A stretch of 64,000 nt of DNA from CAILUF01 sp964505265. GTDB taxonomy: Bacteria; Pseudomonadota; Alphaproteobacteria; Rickettsiales; UBA1997. This document shows, piece after piece, positions 38,987-47,652 of this stretch. The stretch's first letter is position 1. Every line of letters begins with the position of its first letter. The notes beneath the pieces are model-generated. The model made no database searches, had not been told where the DNA came from, and worked only from the letters and a program-made list of their open reading frames with translations. The position numbers and the translations under genes are program-made. The stretch spans positions 53,548 through 117,547 of the forward strand of contig CAZDGN010000005.1 of assembly GCA_964505265.1 (NCBI GenBank), read 5' to 3'.

Positions 38987-40036
38987 TTACTTGGCTAAAT
39001 TTTTTGCCATTTTTGATAAAGTCTTAAATGAACTTTTGGAATATTTCATTTTAATCATATCACCAATTCGAACAACAGATTCTTGTTTTTTATCATCAAG
39101 AATAATCCATGAATTTTTCGGATCGATTTTATCGGAAATAACTCCATTTGCAATAACCCTTCTTTCAATTTCCGACTTTCCAGAAATTGGGTTTTCCACT
39201 TCATATTGACCAATCAATTCAAATTTATCCCCATGTTTTAGGCCATCTTCAGAGCCTAAATTTACTTTAAAAATAGATTTTCCTTCAAAAGTTCTTTTTT
39301 CAAGAATATATCCTCTTTTGGCAAATACATTTCTTAAAATATGTTCAGATTCGTCAAGAGCATCAGCCCCCGCCTCACGAACTAAACCATCATCACGGGC
39401 AACCCCTTTATCTTGATCTCCACCGATTTGAATTCCACCTAACCTAAATCCACCATCTTGTTGAACATTTTCGGTACGGATAGCTTTACCATTAAGCTCA
39501 ATAGTTTCAACCACAGTTAACGAAGGCAATTCATAAACCTTTATGTTTCCAGAGACTTGGGAATTATATACGAATTTTGGTGGGATAGAAATTACCTGTC
39601 CATTTTTTGGATTTACATAAGTGCTACCGTCAACATATTTATTGGTGAAATTAGCATTGGAAATAGCCCCAGATACCGCAAAATCAGCTATTTGCGGACC
39701 CTTAAAAGAACCAGTTTTATTCATTTCTGCCAACTGAACTTCTTTTTGTAATTTTTCAACCGCTTTTCTATCAACAATTTCAGCTAAACGATATTTAGAC
39801 AATAAGCTCTCAAGGGTTGTAGCAACTGATTTGCCAAGATTGGCATTTTTAGCAGTTTCAATTTCACCTTCCTCAAAATCAAAAACGGCAACTTTAAGCA
39901 TTTTATTTTCCAACTTTTTTTCATCGGGCATAAAATCGCTCTTAGAAATAAATTGTTTTTGATATTTATCAAAATTTTTAATAGTTGGGGTACAAGATGC
40001 AATAATTAGTGTAATAAATAGATATTTTAATTTCAT
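38987..40036 (-). CDS. CsgG-like lipoprotein with FlgT-like C-terminus
   Basis: A 349-residue lipoprotein with lipobox IIASC (Cys15). An N-terminal CsgG-type fold follows: LKVAVFDFEEGEIETAKN, then a Leu-rich helix ending LAEIVDRKAVEKLQKEVQLAE and IADFAVSGAI. The C-terminus (about 255-330) resembles the FlgT C-terminal domain: FKVNLGSEDGLKHGDKFELI and later VRIGDMIKMKY. CsgG proteins form outer-membrane secretion pores; FlgT helps build the Vibrio flagellar H ring. Which role applies is open. It lies 8 bases after the LPP20-like gene. Confidence 0.78.
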   Translation of the reverse strand: MKLKYLFITLIIASCTPTIKNFDKYQKQFISKSDFMPDEKKLENKMLKVAVFDFEEGEIETAKNANLGKSVATTLESLLSKYRLAEIVDRKAVEKLQKEVQLAEMNKTGSFKGPQIADFAVSGAISNANFTNKYVDGSTYVNPKNGQVISIPPKFVYNSQVSGNIKVYELPSLTVVETIELNGKAIRTENVQQDGGFRLGGIQIGGDQDKGVARDDGLVREAGADALDESEHILRNVFAKRGYILEKRTFEGKSIFKVNLGSEDGLKHGDKFELIGQYEVENPISGKSEIERRVIANGVISDKIDPKNSWIILDDKKQESVVRIGDMIKMKYSKSSFKTLSKMAKNLAK

Positions 40037-40044
40037 AAATTTTT

Positions 40045-41019
40045 TTAATTTAAGATTCCAAGGATTTTTAAGACTCCTTCTTTTTCTATGAGTTCTTCAA
40101 AAGATTTGAATGCGGCTTTTTTTGCCTCATTTTCACCCAATGTAGAACTTCCCGAAACTTCAATTTGATTACTAGCTACCACCTTATCTTGTGCTGTATT
40201 TTCAATATCGATTTTAACTTTAGCGATATTAGCACCATAAATATTTTGTGAATTAATTTCAAAATTAAGGTCAATAATTATTTGATTTGGGTCTTTAGAA
40301 TTTATAGATTTCGCGGTCTTAAGTTTTTCTTTATTTAAAGCACTTCTAACTATAGATGTTAAATCTTTTGAAGATTTAGGGTCAAAGAAAAACTCAATAT
40401 TTGCAGATGATTTTTCAAATTCATTTTGGTATTTAGCTACCAAACTTAAAATTGATTTAAGATCAATCTCCTCTTGAACTCCAGATAAAATTCTAGCTTT
40501 TAACTCAAGTTCTTTACACAATTCAAGAATTTTTAATAAATTGGTACGACGCTGAATTGGATTGGCCTGTAATGAGTTTTTATCGAGGTCATTAATTTTC
40601 CTTTGAGTAAATTCAACACGCTCTTTTTGCTCATTGACAAAAGGATCTCTCTCAACCGAAACTTCAACATAAAATCTATTACCAACTTGCTGACTTTTCG
40701 AAACTTCATAGCCTGAAAAACTTATTTTTTCAATAGATTGCTTAACTTTTTGACGAAGCTCTTCATTATAGCTATTTTGATTTTCCTCTTTAATTAATTG
40801 CGATTCAGATGATATCGTTACAACCAATTTTCCTGCAGTATCTGAAAGAGCATTTTTAGTGGCTTCTTCGAGTGTCGCACCCTCACCTACACCATATAAT
40901 ACATCAATATTATTTTTTCTAGGTTTTGTAAAAAAACTAGGCAAATCTTGTTCATTAGCGAAGGAATTAATGCTAATTCCAAAAATAATGAAGATGGAAA
41001 TTAAAATTTTTTTTAGCAT
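40045..41019 (-). CDS. LPP20-domain exported protein
   Basis: A 324-residue periplasmic or outer-membrane protein with a signal peptide (residues 1-21, ending NSFA). Residues about 38-130 match the LPP20/FlgP-type fold: VLYGVGEGATLEEATKNALS, DTAGKLVVTISS, then FYVEVSVERDPFV. The C-terminal half is alpha/beta and unassigned. The start is 1 base after the stop of a tiny lipoprotein. It is in the same unit as the CsgG-like gene, so the products probably act together at the outer membrane. Confidence 0.75.
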   Translation of the reverse strand: MLKKILISIFIIFGISINSFANEQDLPSFFTKPRKNNIDVLYGVGEGATLEEATKNALSDTAGKLVVTISSESQLIKEENQNSYNEELRQKVKQSIEKISFSGYEVSKSQQVGNRFYVEVSVERDPFVNEQKERVEFTQRKINDLDKNSLQANPIQRRTNLLKILELCKELELKARILSGVQEEIDLKSILSLVAKYQNEFEKSSANIEFFFDPKSSKDLTSIVRSALNKEKLKTAKSINSKDPNQIIIDLNFEINSQNIYGANIAKVKIDIENTAQDKVVASNQIEVSGSSTLGENEAKKAAFKSFEELIEKEGVLKILGILN

Positions 41020-41020
41020 T

Positions 41021-41155
41021 TTATAAATCTTTAAAAAGGTTATTTGAATTTGATTCTATTTTATTGAGCTTTTCACTTGGTGATTCAAGATTTTTTTGAT
41101 TTGATGAACAAGAGTTTAGTAAAAAAGATATAACAAAAATTTTAAAAAAATTCAT
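41021..41155 (-). CDS. Small lipoprotein (44 residues)
   Basis: A short ORF with ATG at 41155 and a stop one base before the next gene's ATG. It encodes MNFFKIFVISFLLNSCSSNQ followed by 24 polar residues. Basic residue, hydrophobic core and lipobox LLNSC (Cys16) make a clear lipoprotein signal. Its position between the two LPP20-type genes and the exact spacing support translation. Function unknown; small lipoproteins often hold larger outer-membrane assemblies together. Confidence 0.68.
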   Translation of the reverse strand: MNFFKIFVISFLLNSCSSNQKNLESPSEKLNKIESNSNNLFKDL

Positions 41156-41183
41156 AGTTTTATGGATTTAAAAATTAGATGAT

Positions 41184-41211
41184 TACCTCCCAATATCATA
41201 ATCGGGAGGTA
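41184..41211 (-). terminator. Hairpin after the LPP20 lipoprotein gene
   Basis: TACCTCCC, a 12-base loop, GGGAGGTA, lying 13 bases past the stop at 41224. No strong T run follows, so it may attenuate or stabilise the mRNA rather than terminate. Its CCTCCC/GGGAGG arms recall the dispersed repeat at 2.5 and 6.4 kb, but the rest differs. Confidence 0.4.
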
Positions 41212-41223
41212 AAATTATGGAAT

Positions 41224-41853
41224 TTAATTTGATTTATTTTCTTCAGTTTTGGCTGGAAGAGTCGGAACATTTCCTCTTTCTTTTTCAAGCTCATCAAATA
41301 ATTCTTTGGTGGCTGCTTGAGATTTATCAATAGCTCCACGGCTCAGATTTGATTTTTTCAACTTATCTTCATAATCTTTTTGACTATTTTTCAAGAATTT
41401 GCTATAGTCTTGATCATCAATCATCATATGAACATAAAGAGTTCCGTCTTGAGATTTAAACATATGAATTCTTCTAGCACCAGAAAGCGGTAAGTTTTTT
41501 ACTACTTCTTTGCTGGCTTGAGCAAAAAACTCTTCAACATTATCGTCATCATTAACTTTTCCTGATCTTAGCGCATTTTTAGTAACACGAGATATTTCTG
41601 ACTGAATAGTAGCAGCGATATTAGCCTTGGCATCAAGCTCAGCTTTTGGCAGTTGCACCGTGATACCAGCTCTAGATGGGCTAGCAATACCAACCGCGGC
41701 GACACCATCTTTAATTTTTGGATCCAAAACCCACTCAGGAAGATCAGCAAGTTCGTTTCCTGCAGATTTTTTAGCTTCTTTGGTGGCTTCTTTTGGAGCA
41801 CAAGAAAATGCTAATGATAATAATAAAAGGTTTGCAATTATTGTTTTTTTCAT
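41224..41853 (-). CDS. LPP20 family outer-membrane lipoprotein
   Basis: A 209-residue lipoprotein with lipobox LAFSCAP (Cys18). PEWVLDPKIKDGVAAVGIAS and AELDAKANIAATIQSEISRV give the typical LPP20 layout, with YVHMMIDDQDYSKF near the end of the domain. The C-terminal 40 residues are charged and probably helical. LPP20 proteins include a Helicobacter lipoprotein and FlgP. It probably heads the lipoprotein unit. The 210 bases upstream hold no gene, only AT-rich sequence with weak promoter-like boxes. Confidence 0.83.
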   Translation of the reverse strand: MKKTIIANLLLLSLAFSCAPKEATKEAKKSAGNELADLPEWVLDPKIKDGVAAVGIASPSRAGITVQLPKAELDAKANIAATIQSEISRVTKNALRSGKVNDDDNVEEFFAQASKEVVKNLPLSGARRIHMFKSQDGTLYVHMMIDDQDYSKFLKNSQKDYEDKLKKSNLSRGAIDKSQAATKELFDELEKERGNVPTLPAKTEENKSN

Positions 41854-42063
41854 AAGATTTTAAAATTATTAAGTTGAATTTAATATTATATTATAACTTC
41901 AAAAAAAATATTACAACAAATCTTTTTTAACATTCCCATTTTCATAAAATAACTATATCTTCTAATAAATATTGCTGGTCAAAAAATTTTTTAGAAAGGA
42001 TTAGATTATACACGAAGTTTGAGCTTTTTTGACTTTAAAATAATATAATTGTTCAATACCGCC

Positions 42064-43179
42064 TTATCTTGTGAATTTATCTTTTTGATAAAGTAAAATT
42101 ATAGCGATACAATAATAAATAAGGGTTATTAGCCAAGTCGCCTCAAATATTGTAATTATTCCTGAAGAGCCAAGTTTAAAAAATATTGATGATGATAAAA
42201 AAATTGCAAATCCAAAAATAATTCCTACGAATAATTTTAAATTTGCTTGCAATGATCTAAAATTTGATGTTCCAAAAAATATTGCCAAAAGTGTCATAAT
42301 GCCAAACAAGAAAATTTGATTAATTTGACTATGAAAATATATCTTGTATTTGGTTGATTTTAAACCAGATTGTTCCATATTTTTGATTATTTCTGGAAGC
42401 TCAAATATTGAATATAAAGAAACCGAGTCTAGATTGTTAATAATTTTCTTCTTAACAAAATCCTCCTGCAAATCCGTTCTAATTTCCATTAATTCAAATT
42501 TTTCATTGATTTTATCTTCATTGTTAATAAATCCATCATAAATCAACCATTTATTTGGACTTAACATCATTTTTTTGGCATCTAATCGCTGATAAAATAT
42601 ATTATTTTTGTCATAGAACCACAAACTAACATTCGCAAAATTGGCACTATTTTTAAAAACATTTCTCGCCATTATTAAAATATTTTCTTGGTCATTTTGT
42701 AAATTTTTTTGACGAATCCAGATGCCATTATTCAATGAAATTGATTCTTGCAAATCAGCACTAATATATTTTTCCTCGATTTTGGAAGATTTTTTTAAAG
42801 CCCAAATTTCAAAAATATTAAAACAAGTAATCCATAAAATTCCCAACAAAATAGCAAAAATATGAATCGGAAGCGATAATTTCCAAATAGAAAATCCTGC
42901 ATTTCTGATAATTACTCCTTCACTTCGAATTGAAAGTTGATAATGACTTAAGATAGCAGAAATCAAGATTACTGATAAAATTGCCGAAGTTAAATGTGTA
43001 GGGATTTTTAAAATTGAAAGTAAAAAAATTATTCCGACCGCCACTTTTGCCTCTTTAAGTCTTTCAAAGGACTCCATTAAATTTACAATAAAAAATATGG
43101 TCGCAAAACCGAGGCTTATTTTTATAAAATTTATAAAAAATAATTTTATTAAATATTTATTAATTTTTTTTATTACCAT
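42064..43179 (-). CDS. lptG: Lipopolysaccharide export permease LptG
   Basis: One of two YjgP/YjgQ permeases that, with the LptB ATPase, extract LPS from the inner membrane. The 371 residues have N-terminal helices (about 12-32, 45-80, 95-125), a periplasmic beta-jellyroll region and C-terminal helices near 285-365. GFSIWKLSLPIHI follows the second helix pair, as in the family. It lies 2 bases after lptF. The LptF/LptG naming rests on order and on closer resemblance of this copy to LptG; a swap is possible. Confidence 0.87.
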   Translation of the reverse strand: MVIKKINKYLIKLFFINFIKISLGFATIFFIVNLMESFERLKEAKVAVGIIFLLSILKIPTHLTSAILSVILISAILSHYQLSIRSEGVIIRNAGFSIWKLSLPIHIFAILLGILWITCFNIFEIWALKKSSKIEEKYISADLQESISLNNGIWIRQKNLQNDQENILIMARNVFKNSANFANVSLWFYDKNNIFYQRLDAKKMMLSPNKWLIYDGFINNEDKINEKFELMEIRTDLQEDFVKKKIINNLDSVSLYSIFELPEIIKNMEQSGLKSTKYKIYFHSQINQIFLFGIMTLLAIFFGTSNFRSLQANLKLFVGIIFGFAIFLSSSIFFKLGSSGIITIFEATWLITLIYYCIAIILLYQKDKFTR

Positions 43180-43181
43180 AA

Positions 43182-44261
43182 CTATGATTTTCTTGGGTTA
43201 ATTAATAAAAAAATTAACGAGGTGCAGAAAAAAAACAAATTTATTAAATATGGCAAATAAAATAAATCTTCCCTTTTATCATTTAATCTATAGCTAAAAA
43301 TTAACAATAAAATATAGGCTACACATAATGTCATCGATAACAAATTACTATAGTTATTTTTTTTTCTAGTAATTTTTGCTTTTAATAAAACCGCCGAAAT
43401 AATTACCGAAAATACTAGAGAAATTAATGGGTCATTAATTCGCTTATGCAACTCTGATTTAAGCTCCTTTATTTCCTTTTGACTTAAGGAATCTTCGTAG
43501 AAAATTAATTCACTAATTAAGCGTTCATTTGGTTTCCATCTAAACTGAAATAGCTCTTGGTTTTTTTCATTTAAATTAAAAATATAATTATCAAATTTTA
43601 AAATTTCACTCTTCATAGTATCATAATTGTAGCGTTGCAAAGATCCGTTATTAAGACGTAAAAAAATTTCATTATCTCGTAAAATAATATTTGCAGTTTG
43701 TGCAGAAAGAGTAATAGCATAATCATCAGATCTCTGATCATTTATTAGCAACCCCCTCAATATATTATTTTCATCCTTTTGTTGAACATAAATGGTGGAT
43801 TTATTAAAATTCTCAAAATTTTGTGGGGCAAAAGATAAATTTGCATAATTTTCTTTAATATTTTGCTTGGAAATACGAAATTGTTTATTTGCCATCGGCA
43901 TTATATAAAATGAAAATAAAAAATTTAAGATAGTTATTAGAAAACCCAAGTAAATAAAGGGTAATGACAATTTGAAATTAGAAATTCCAAAGTTTTTAAT
44001 AACCACAATTTCACTAAAACTATTGAATCTATTTATTGTTAGAAGCAAAGCTATACAATAAGCGATTGGAAAAATATAAATTAAAATCCAAGGTAAGATA
44101 TATATAAATAATGCAAAAAAATCCTTTAAATCTATACCATTTTCTGTGACTAAATTTAAAAAAGCTACCGCTCTACTTAGCCATATCAGGATTATTAGAA
44201 TAAATGATATTGCTAACCAATTTAAAAAATTATTTTTGAAGAAATAGGTTTTGAAAATCAT
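43182..44261 (-). CDS. lptF: Lipopolysaccharide export permease LptF
   Basis: Partner of LptG in the LptB2FG transporter. It has 359 residues with the same layout: helices at about 15-35, 48-75 and 95-120, a periplasmic domain, then C-terminal helices. The cytoplasmic loop EIVVIKNFGISNFKLSLP is the coupling-helix region typical of the family. Presence of the pair implies that LPS or lipooligosaccharide is made. It is first in the lptF-lptG unit and diverges from thiS. Confidence 0.87.
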   Translation of the reverse strand: MIFKTYFFKNNFLNWLAISFILIILIWLSRAVAFLNLVTENGIDLKDFFALFIYILPWILIYIFPIAYCIALLLTINRFNSFSEIVVIKNFGISNFKLSLPFIYLGFLITILNFLFSFYIMPMANKQFRISKQNIKENYANLSFAPQNFENFNKSTIYVQQKDENNILRGLLINDQRSDDYAITLSAQTANIILRDNEIFLRLNNGSLQRYNYDTMKSEILKFDNYIFNLNEKNQELFQFRWKPNERLISELIFYEDSLSQKEIKELKSELHKRINDPLISLVFSVIISAVLLKAKITRKKNNYSNLLSMTLCVAYILLLIFSYRLNDKREDLFYLPYLINLFFFCTSLIFLLINPRKS

Positions 44262-44367
44262 TAAAATAAAAATTGCAAGTTTTTTAAAATAATTATAAAT
44301 TTAGTAAATTAACTAATAAATTTAAAAAAATTTATTTAACATATTCAATTTAAAACTAAATATATTT

Positions 44368-44577
44368 ATGAATGATATAAATTTTTTTCTCAATGGTCAA
44401 TATTATAAAATCAAAGATAATAGCAATATTTTAGAACTCATTCAGAAACTTCAACTTGAACCAAAAAAAATTGCCATTGAAATGAATGAAAACATAATTT
44501 CAACCTCTGAATATGATAGAACTTTTATTACAGAAAATTGCAAAATAGAAATTGTTCATTTTATTGGTGGTGGTTAA
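44368..44577 (+). CDS. thiS: Sulfur carrier protein ThiS
   Basis: A 69-residue ubiquitin-like protein whose C-terminal Gly-Gly is thiocarboxylated to supply sulfur for the thiazole of thiamine. FFLNGQYYKIKDNSNILELI at the start, KKIAIEMNENIIS in the middle and the C-terminal IVHFIGGG agree with the family. It ends in three Gly instead of two, as many ThiS do. thiF, thiG and thiH are not beside it. It faces away from lptF across 106 bases and converges on a minus-strand gene 5 bases after its stop. Confidence 0.88.
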   Translation: MNDINFFLNGQYYKIKDNSNILELIQKLQLEPKKIAIEMNENIISTSEYDRTFITENCKIEIVHFIGGG

Positions 44578-44582
44578 TTTTT

Positions 44583-45119
44583 TTATATACACATTACACC
44601 GGAAGCAACTTGTCTTCTCATCCCATCAATATCTCTATTAACATCATCAAGATTGTAATTTTTAAAAAAATCTTCAACTGTTCTAGGTTCAATTGGTTCA
44701 TGAACTATTTTTTTAAAATTGGAGCCTAGGGAAATTCTGTAGGATCGACTATCAAAGCCAAATGCCTTGAGAGAATTAGAAAAAAAATCCTCGAATGCTT
44801 CATTTACTCCGGCAATTGCAGGTTCTCTTGTAGTAGCATATGGTGAGCCCTGATATCTAACTCTATCAGATTCGTTAATCGAATAAATTTTTAATAAAGC
44901 ATAAAGTGCAATAAAATTTGCAAAAAATCCAGCCAAAATAGGAGCTCCAATCATTGCTTTAATGGGTTGAGCAAAAATATTTTCTTGTGTGACTGCATCA
45001 CGAAGTCTTTCAAATTTTTCTTTAAAATTTTGGTCTGAACAATAATGATTAATTGGATTTTGCAAATTAGCTGGTAAGGCAGCTTTTGGAGCTGGAGATG
45101 ATGAGGGGGAGACTTTCAT
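44583..45119 (-). CDS. Hypothetical protein with one membrane helix
   Basis: I do not recognise this 178-residue protein. It has an Ala/Pro/Ser-rich N-terminus, one hydrophobic stretch at about residues 55-77 (MIGAPILAGFFANFIALYAL) and a polar C-terminal domain ending GVMCI. It starts 3 bases after the yajQ stop, so it is very probably expressed with yajQ and metZ. No motif suggests a function. Confidence 0.65.
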   Translation of the reverse strand: MKVSPSSSPAPKAALPANLQNPINHYCSDQNFKEKFERLRDAVTQENIFAQPIKAMIGAPILAGFFANFIALYALLKIYSINESDRVRYQGSPYATTREPAIAGVNEAFEDFFSNSLKAFGFDSRSYRISLGSNFKKIVHEPIEPRTVEDFFKNYNLDDVNRDIDGMRRQVASGVMCI

Positions 45120-45122
45120 AAA

Positions 45123-45614
45123 TTACTCTCTAAAATTAATAAATTGCAAAGGCAAATTAAAATCCCTTACTTTTAAAAAAGTTATAACCTCTTGTAAATC
45201 GTCTCGTTTTTTTCCATCAACTCTAACTTCATCTCCTTTGATAGAAGCTTGGACTTTCAACTTTTGTTCCTTAATTTCTTTGGTAATTTTTTTAGCAATT
45301 TCAGATTCTATGCCGTTTTTTAGTTTAATTTCTTGCTTTAAAATATTGCCACCGGCTTTTTGCACCTCGCCAAAATCAAAAAATTTTACATCGACACCCC
45401 TTTTGGTTGCAAACACCTTGATTGAATCTTGAATTGCACCAATTTTATATTCGCTATCCGCAGAAATTTCGATAAGATTATCTTTGGTTTTTAGTTCAAT
45501 AGAAAAAATTGCACCCTTAAAATCATAACGATTTGTTAGCTCGCGTTTAACTGAGTTGACCGCATTATCAACTTCTTGTATATTTATTTTAGAAACAATA
45601 TCAAAACTTGGCAT
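45123..45614 (-). CDS. yajQ: YajQ family nucleotide-binding protein
   Basis: A 163-residue two-lobed protein of the YajQ (DUF520) family, whose members bind nucleotides, in some bacteria cyclic di-GMP. It is full length with MPSFDIVSKI, ELTNRYDFKGA, FGEVQKAGGNILKQEI, KVQASIKGDEVRVDGKKRDD and the ending PLQFINFR, all standard. It starts 2 bases after metZ. The biological role here is unknown. Confidence 0.95.
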   Translation of the reverse strand: MPSFDIVSKINIQEVDNAVNSVKRELTNRYDFKGAIFSIELKTKDNLIEISADSEYKIGAIQDSIKVFATKRGVDVKFFDFGEVQKAGGNILKQEIKLKNGIESEIAKKITKEIKEQKLKVQASIKGDEVRVDGKKRDDLQEVITFLKVRDFNLPLQFINFRE

Positions 45615-45616
45615 AA

Positions 45617-46819
45617 TTATATTTTATTTAAAGCATTATTTAAATCATTCATCAAATCTTGATAATGTTCCAATCCAACCGACAATCTACACATATTTTC
45701 AGTAATACCAATTGCCAACTGGTCTTCTTTGGAAATATTGGAATGAGTTGTAGTAGCTGGATGAGTTATTAAAGATTTTGAATCGCCGAGATTATTGGAA
45801 ATATCAATAATTTGTAAGGAATTTAAAAATTTAAAACTATCATTTTTATTGTCACCAACTTCAAAGGCAATCATGGTGCCACCATTTTTCATTTGCTTTT
45901 TGGCAATTAAATGTTGTGGGTGTGATGGCAATTGTGGATATAAAACTTTTTTTATTTTTGGAGAATTTTGTAAAAATTCAGCAATTTTATTGGCATTGAA
46001 ACATTGCTTTTCCATTCTTAAAAAATAAGTTTCCAAAGATTTTAAAATTACCCAAGCATTAAATGGACTCAAAGCAGGTCCAGTGTGGCGATGAAATGGC
46101 AATAAAACTTCCTTGATAAATTGTTGTTTACCCAAAACAGCTCCGCCCAGCGTTCTACCTTGACCATCAAAATGCTTGGTAGTTGAATAAACCACAACAT
46201 CTGCGCCAAATTCAAATGAATTTTGCGAGTAAAGCGAAGCAAAAATATTATCGACAATTAAACATGCTTGATTTTTTTTACATAATTTAGCCACAAATTC
46301 TATGTCGATAATCTCTAAATTAGGATTGGCAGGAGTTTCGATGAAAACAACTTTGGTATTGCTTTTAAATGCCTTTTCCCATTCTTGATGATTAGTTCCA
46401 TCAATCAACGAAACTTCGATACCATAATTAGGTAAAATTTTTGTGGCAATATGATAGCACGAGCCAAACAAAACTCTTGAAGCAATAAAATGATCGCCTG
46501 CTTTGAGTTGACACATTATTGATGCAAAAACTGCCGACATACCCGAAGCCATAACACAAGTGGATTCGCATCCTTCAAGGGCGGATATTTTATCTTCTAA
46601 CATTTTTAAAGATGGATTGACATATCTTGAATATACATATCCAGGGTCAGAGCCATTGAACCTACTCTCAGCTGTTTCAGCAGAATTATAACAAAATCCA
46701 GAGTTTAAAAAAATAGCTTCCGAGGTTTCTCCAAAATTAGAACGAAAATTGCCAGCCCTTATTGCTAATGTATCAGGATGAAGTTGTGATAAATTATGAT
46801 TTTTATTGCAATAATTCAT
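45617..46819 (-). CDS. metZ: O-succinylhomoserine sulfhydrylase-like PLP enzyme
   Basis: A 400-residue Cys/Met-metabolism PLP enzyme, expected to make homocysteine from an O-acylhomoserine and sulfide. The PLP Lys lies in YSTTKHFDGQGR. FIETPANPNLEIIDI and GSDPGYVYSRYVNPS are conserved substrate-pocket stretches. The HFDGQGR variant is typical of MetZ rather than cystathionine lyases, though activity cannot be fixed by sequence reading alone. It is first in the metZ-yajQ-hypothetical unit. Confidence 0.87.
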   Translation of the reverse strand: MNYCNKNHNLSQLHPDTLAIRAGNFRSNFGETSEAIFLNSGFCYNSAETAESRFNGSDPGYVYSRYVNPSLKMLEDKISALEGCESTCVMASGMSAVFASIMCQLKAGDHFIASRVLFGSCYHIATKILPNYGIEVSLIDGTNHQEWEKAFKSNTKVVFIETPANPNLEIIDIEFVAKLCKKNQACLIVDNIFASLYSQNSFEFGADVVVYSTTKHFDGQGRTLGGAVLGKQQFIKEVLLPFHRHTGPALSPFNAWVILKSLETYFLRMEKQCFNANKIAEFLQNSPKIKKVLYPQLPSHPQHLIAKKQMKNGGTMIAFEVGDNKNDSFKFLNSLQIIDISNNLGDSKSLITHPATTTHSNISKEDQLAIGITENMCRLSVGLEHYQDLMNDLNNALNKI

Positions 46820-46904
46820 ATTTATATATATTCTAAAAATTATATTTCTATTTGAAAGTTTAATTCATTAATCAAATATTTCAATCAAAATTACAACTCA
46901 AAAT

Positions 46905-47507
46905 ATGAAGAGGAAAAATTCAAATTCAATCACTAATTCTAAAAATTACAGCGACAGATTTCATGAATTAATTTTAACCTTTTTTTATTGCGGTAAATCA
47001 ATTTTTGCACCCGGAACAGTTGGCACAATTGGTGGAATAATTTTTTGGTTATATTTCAATTATTTCATGATAATTAATAATGTTGATATCAGTAAATATA
47101 ATTTATTTATGCTATCAATAAATGTTTTTCTTACCTGCTATGCCTTAAAATTTATTCCAAATTATATTAAAAATATCAATAGCAAGGAGGTGGATCACAA
47201 ATCAATTGTGATTGACGAGGTGGTGGGAATTTTAATTGCTATTCAAATTTTTCATTATTTTTCCTATCCGCTTTTTTTAATAAATGACACAAAATTTTTA
47301 ATTTATTTATTGTTGATTTTTTTAATTTTTAGATTTTTGGATATAAAGAAACCACTAATTATAGGCTATTGCGACAAGAAATTAAAAAACCCACTTGGAA
47401 TAATGCTTGATGATATTCTGTGCGGATTATTTGGAGGAATTTTGGTAAGTTATCTTTATTTTATTACACATAATTCTAATTTTTTTAGGTTAATTAATTG
47501 TGAATAA
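46905..47507 (+). CDS. pgpA: Phosphatidylglycerophosphatase A
   Basis: Dephosphorylates phosphatidylglycerol phosphate in the inner membrane, the last step to phosphatidylglycerol. The 200 residues include APGTVGTIGGIIFWL, IVIDEVVGILIA with the catalytic acidic residues, FRFLDIKKPLIIGYCD, and GIMLDDILCGLFGG. The length is slightly more than usual through a polar N-terminal extension of about 20 residues and a short C-terminal tail. Confidence 0.93.
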   Translation: MKRKNSNSITNSKNYSDRFHELILTFFYCGKSIFAPGTVGTIGGIIFWLYFNYFMIINNVDISKYNLFMLSINVFLTCYALKFIPNYIKNINSKEVDHKSIVIDEVVGILIAIQIFHYFSYPLFLINDTKFLIYLLLIFLIFRFLDIKKPLIIGYCDKKLKNPLGIMLDDILCGLFGGILVSYLYFITHNSNFFRLINCE

Positions 47508-47594
47508 TAGGTTTTAGCTATATGATTAAAATTTTAATTTAAAGATTTAAAAATCACCCTAATTTAAATAACCATAATTTTTAAAAAACTCAAA

Positions 47595-47622
47595 TTGACA
47601 AAGATAAATTTTCAAATAAAAT
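47595..47622 (+). promoter_or_regulatory. Predicted promoter of the nuoHIJK unit
   Basis: Perfect -35 TTGACA (47595-47600), a 16-base spacer, -10 TAAAAT (47617-47622), about 30 bases before the nuoH ATG. It suggests that nuoH starts its own operon here, apart from nuoA-G. Confidence 0.6.
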
Positions 47623-47652
47623 TTATAAGTAATTTTAACCTAACTTGTAAAT

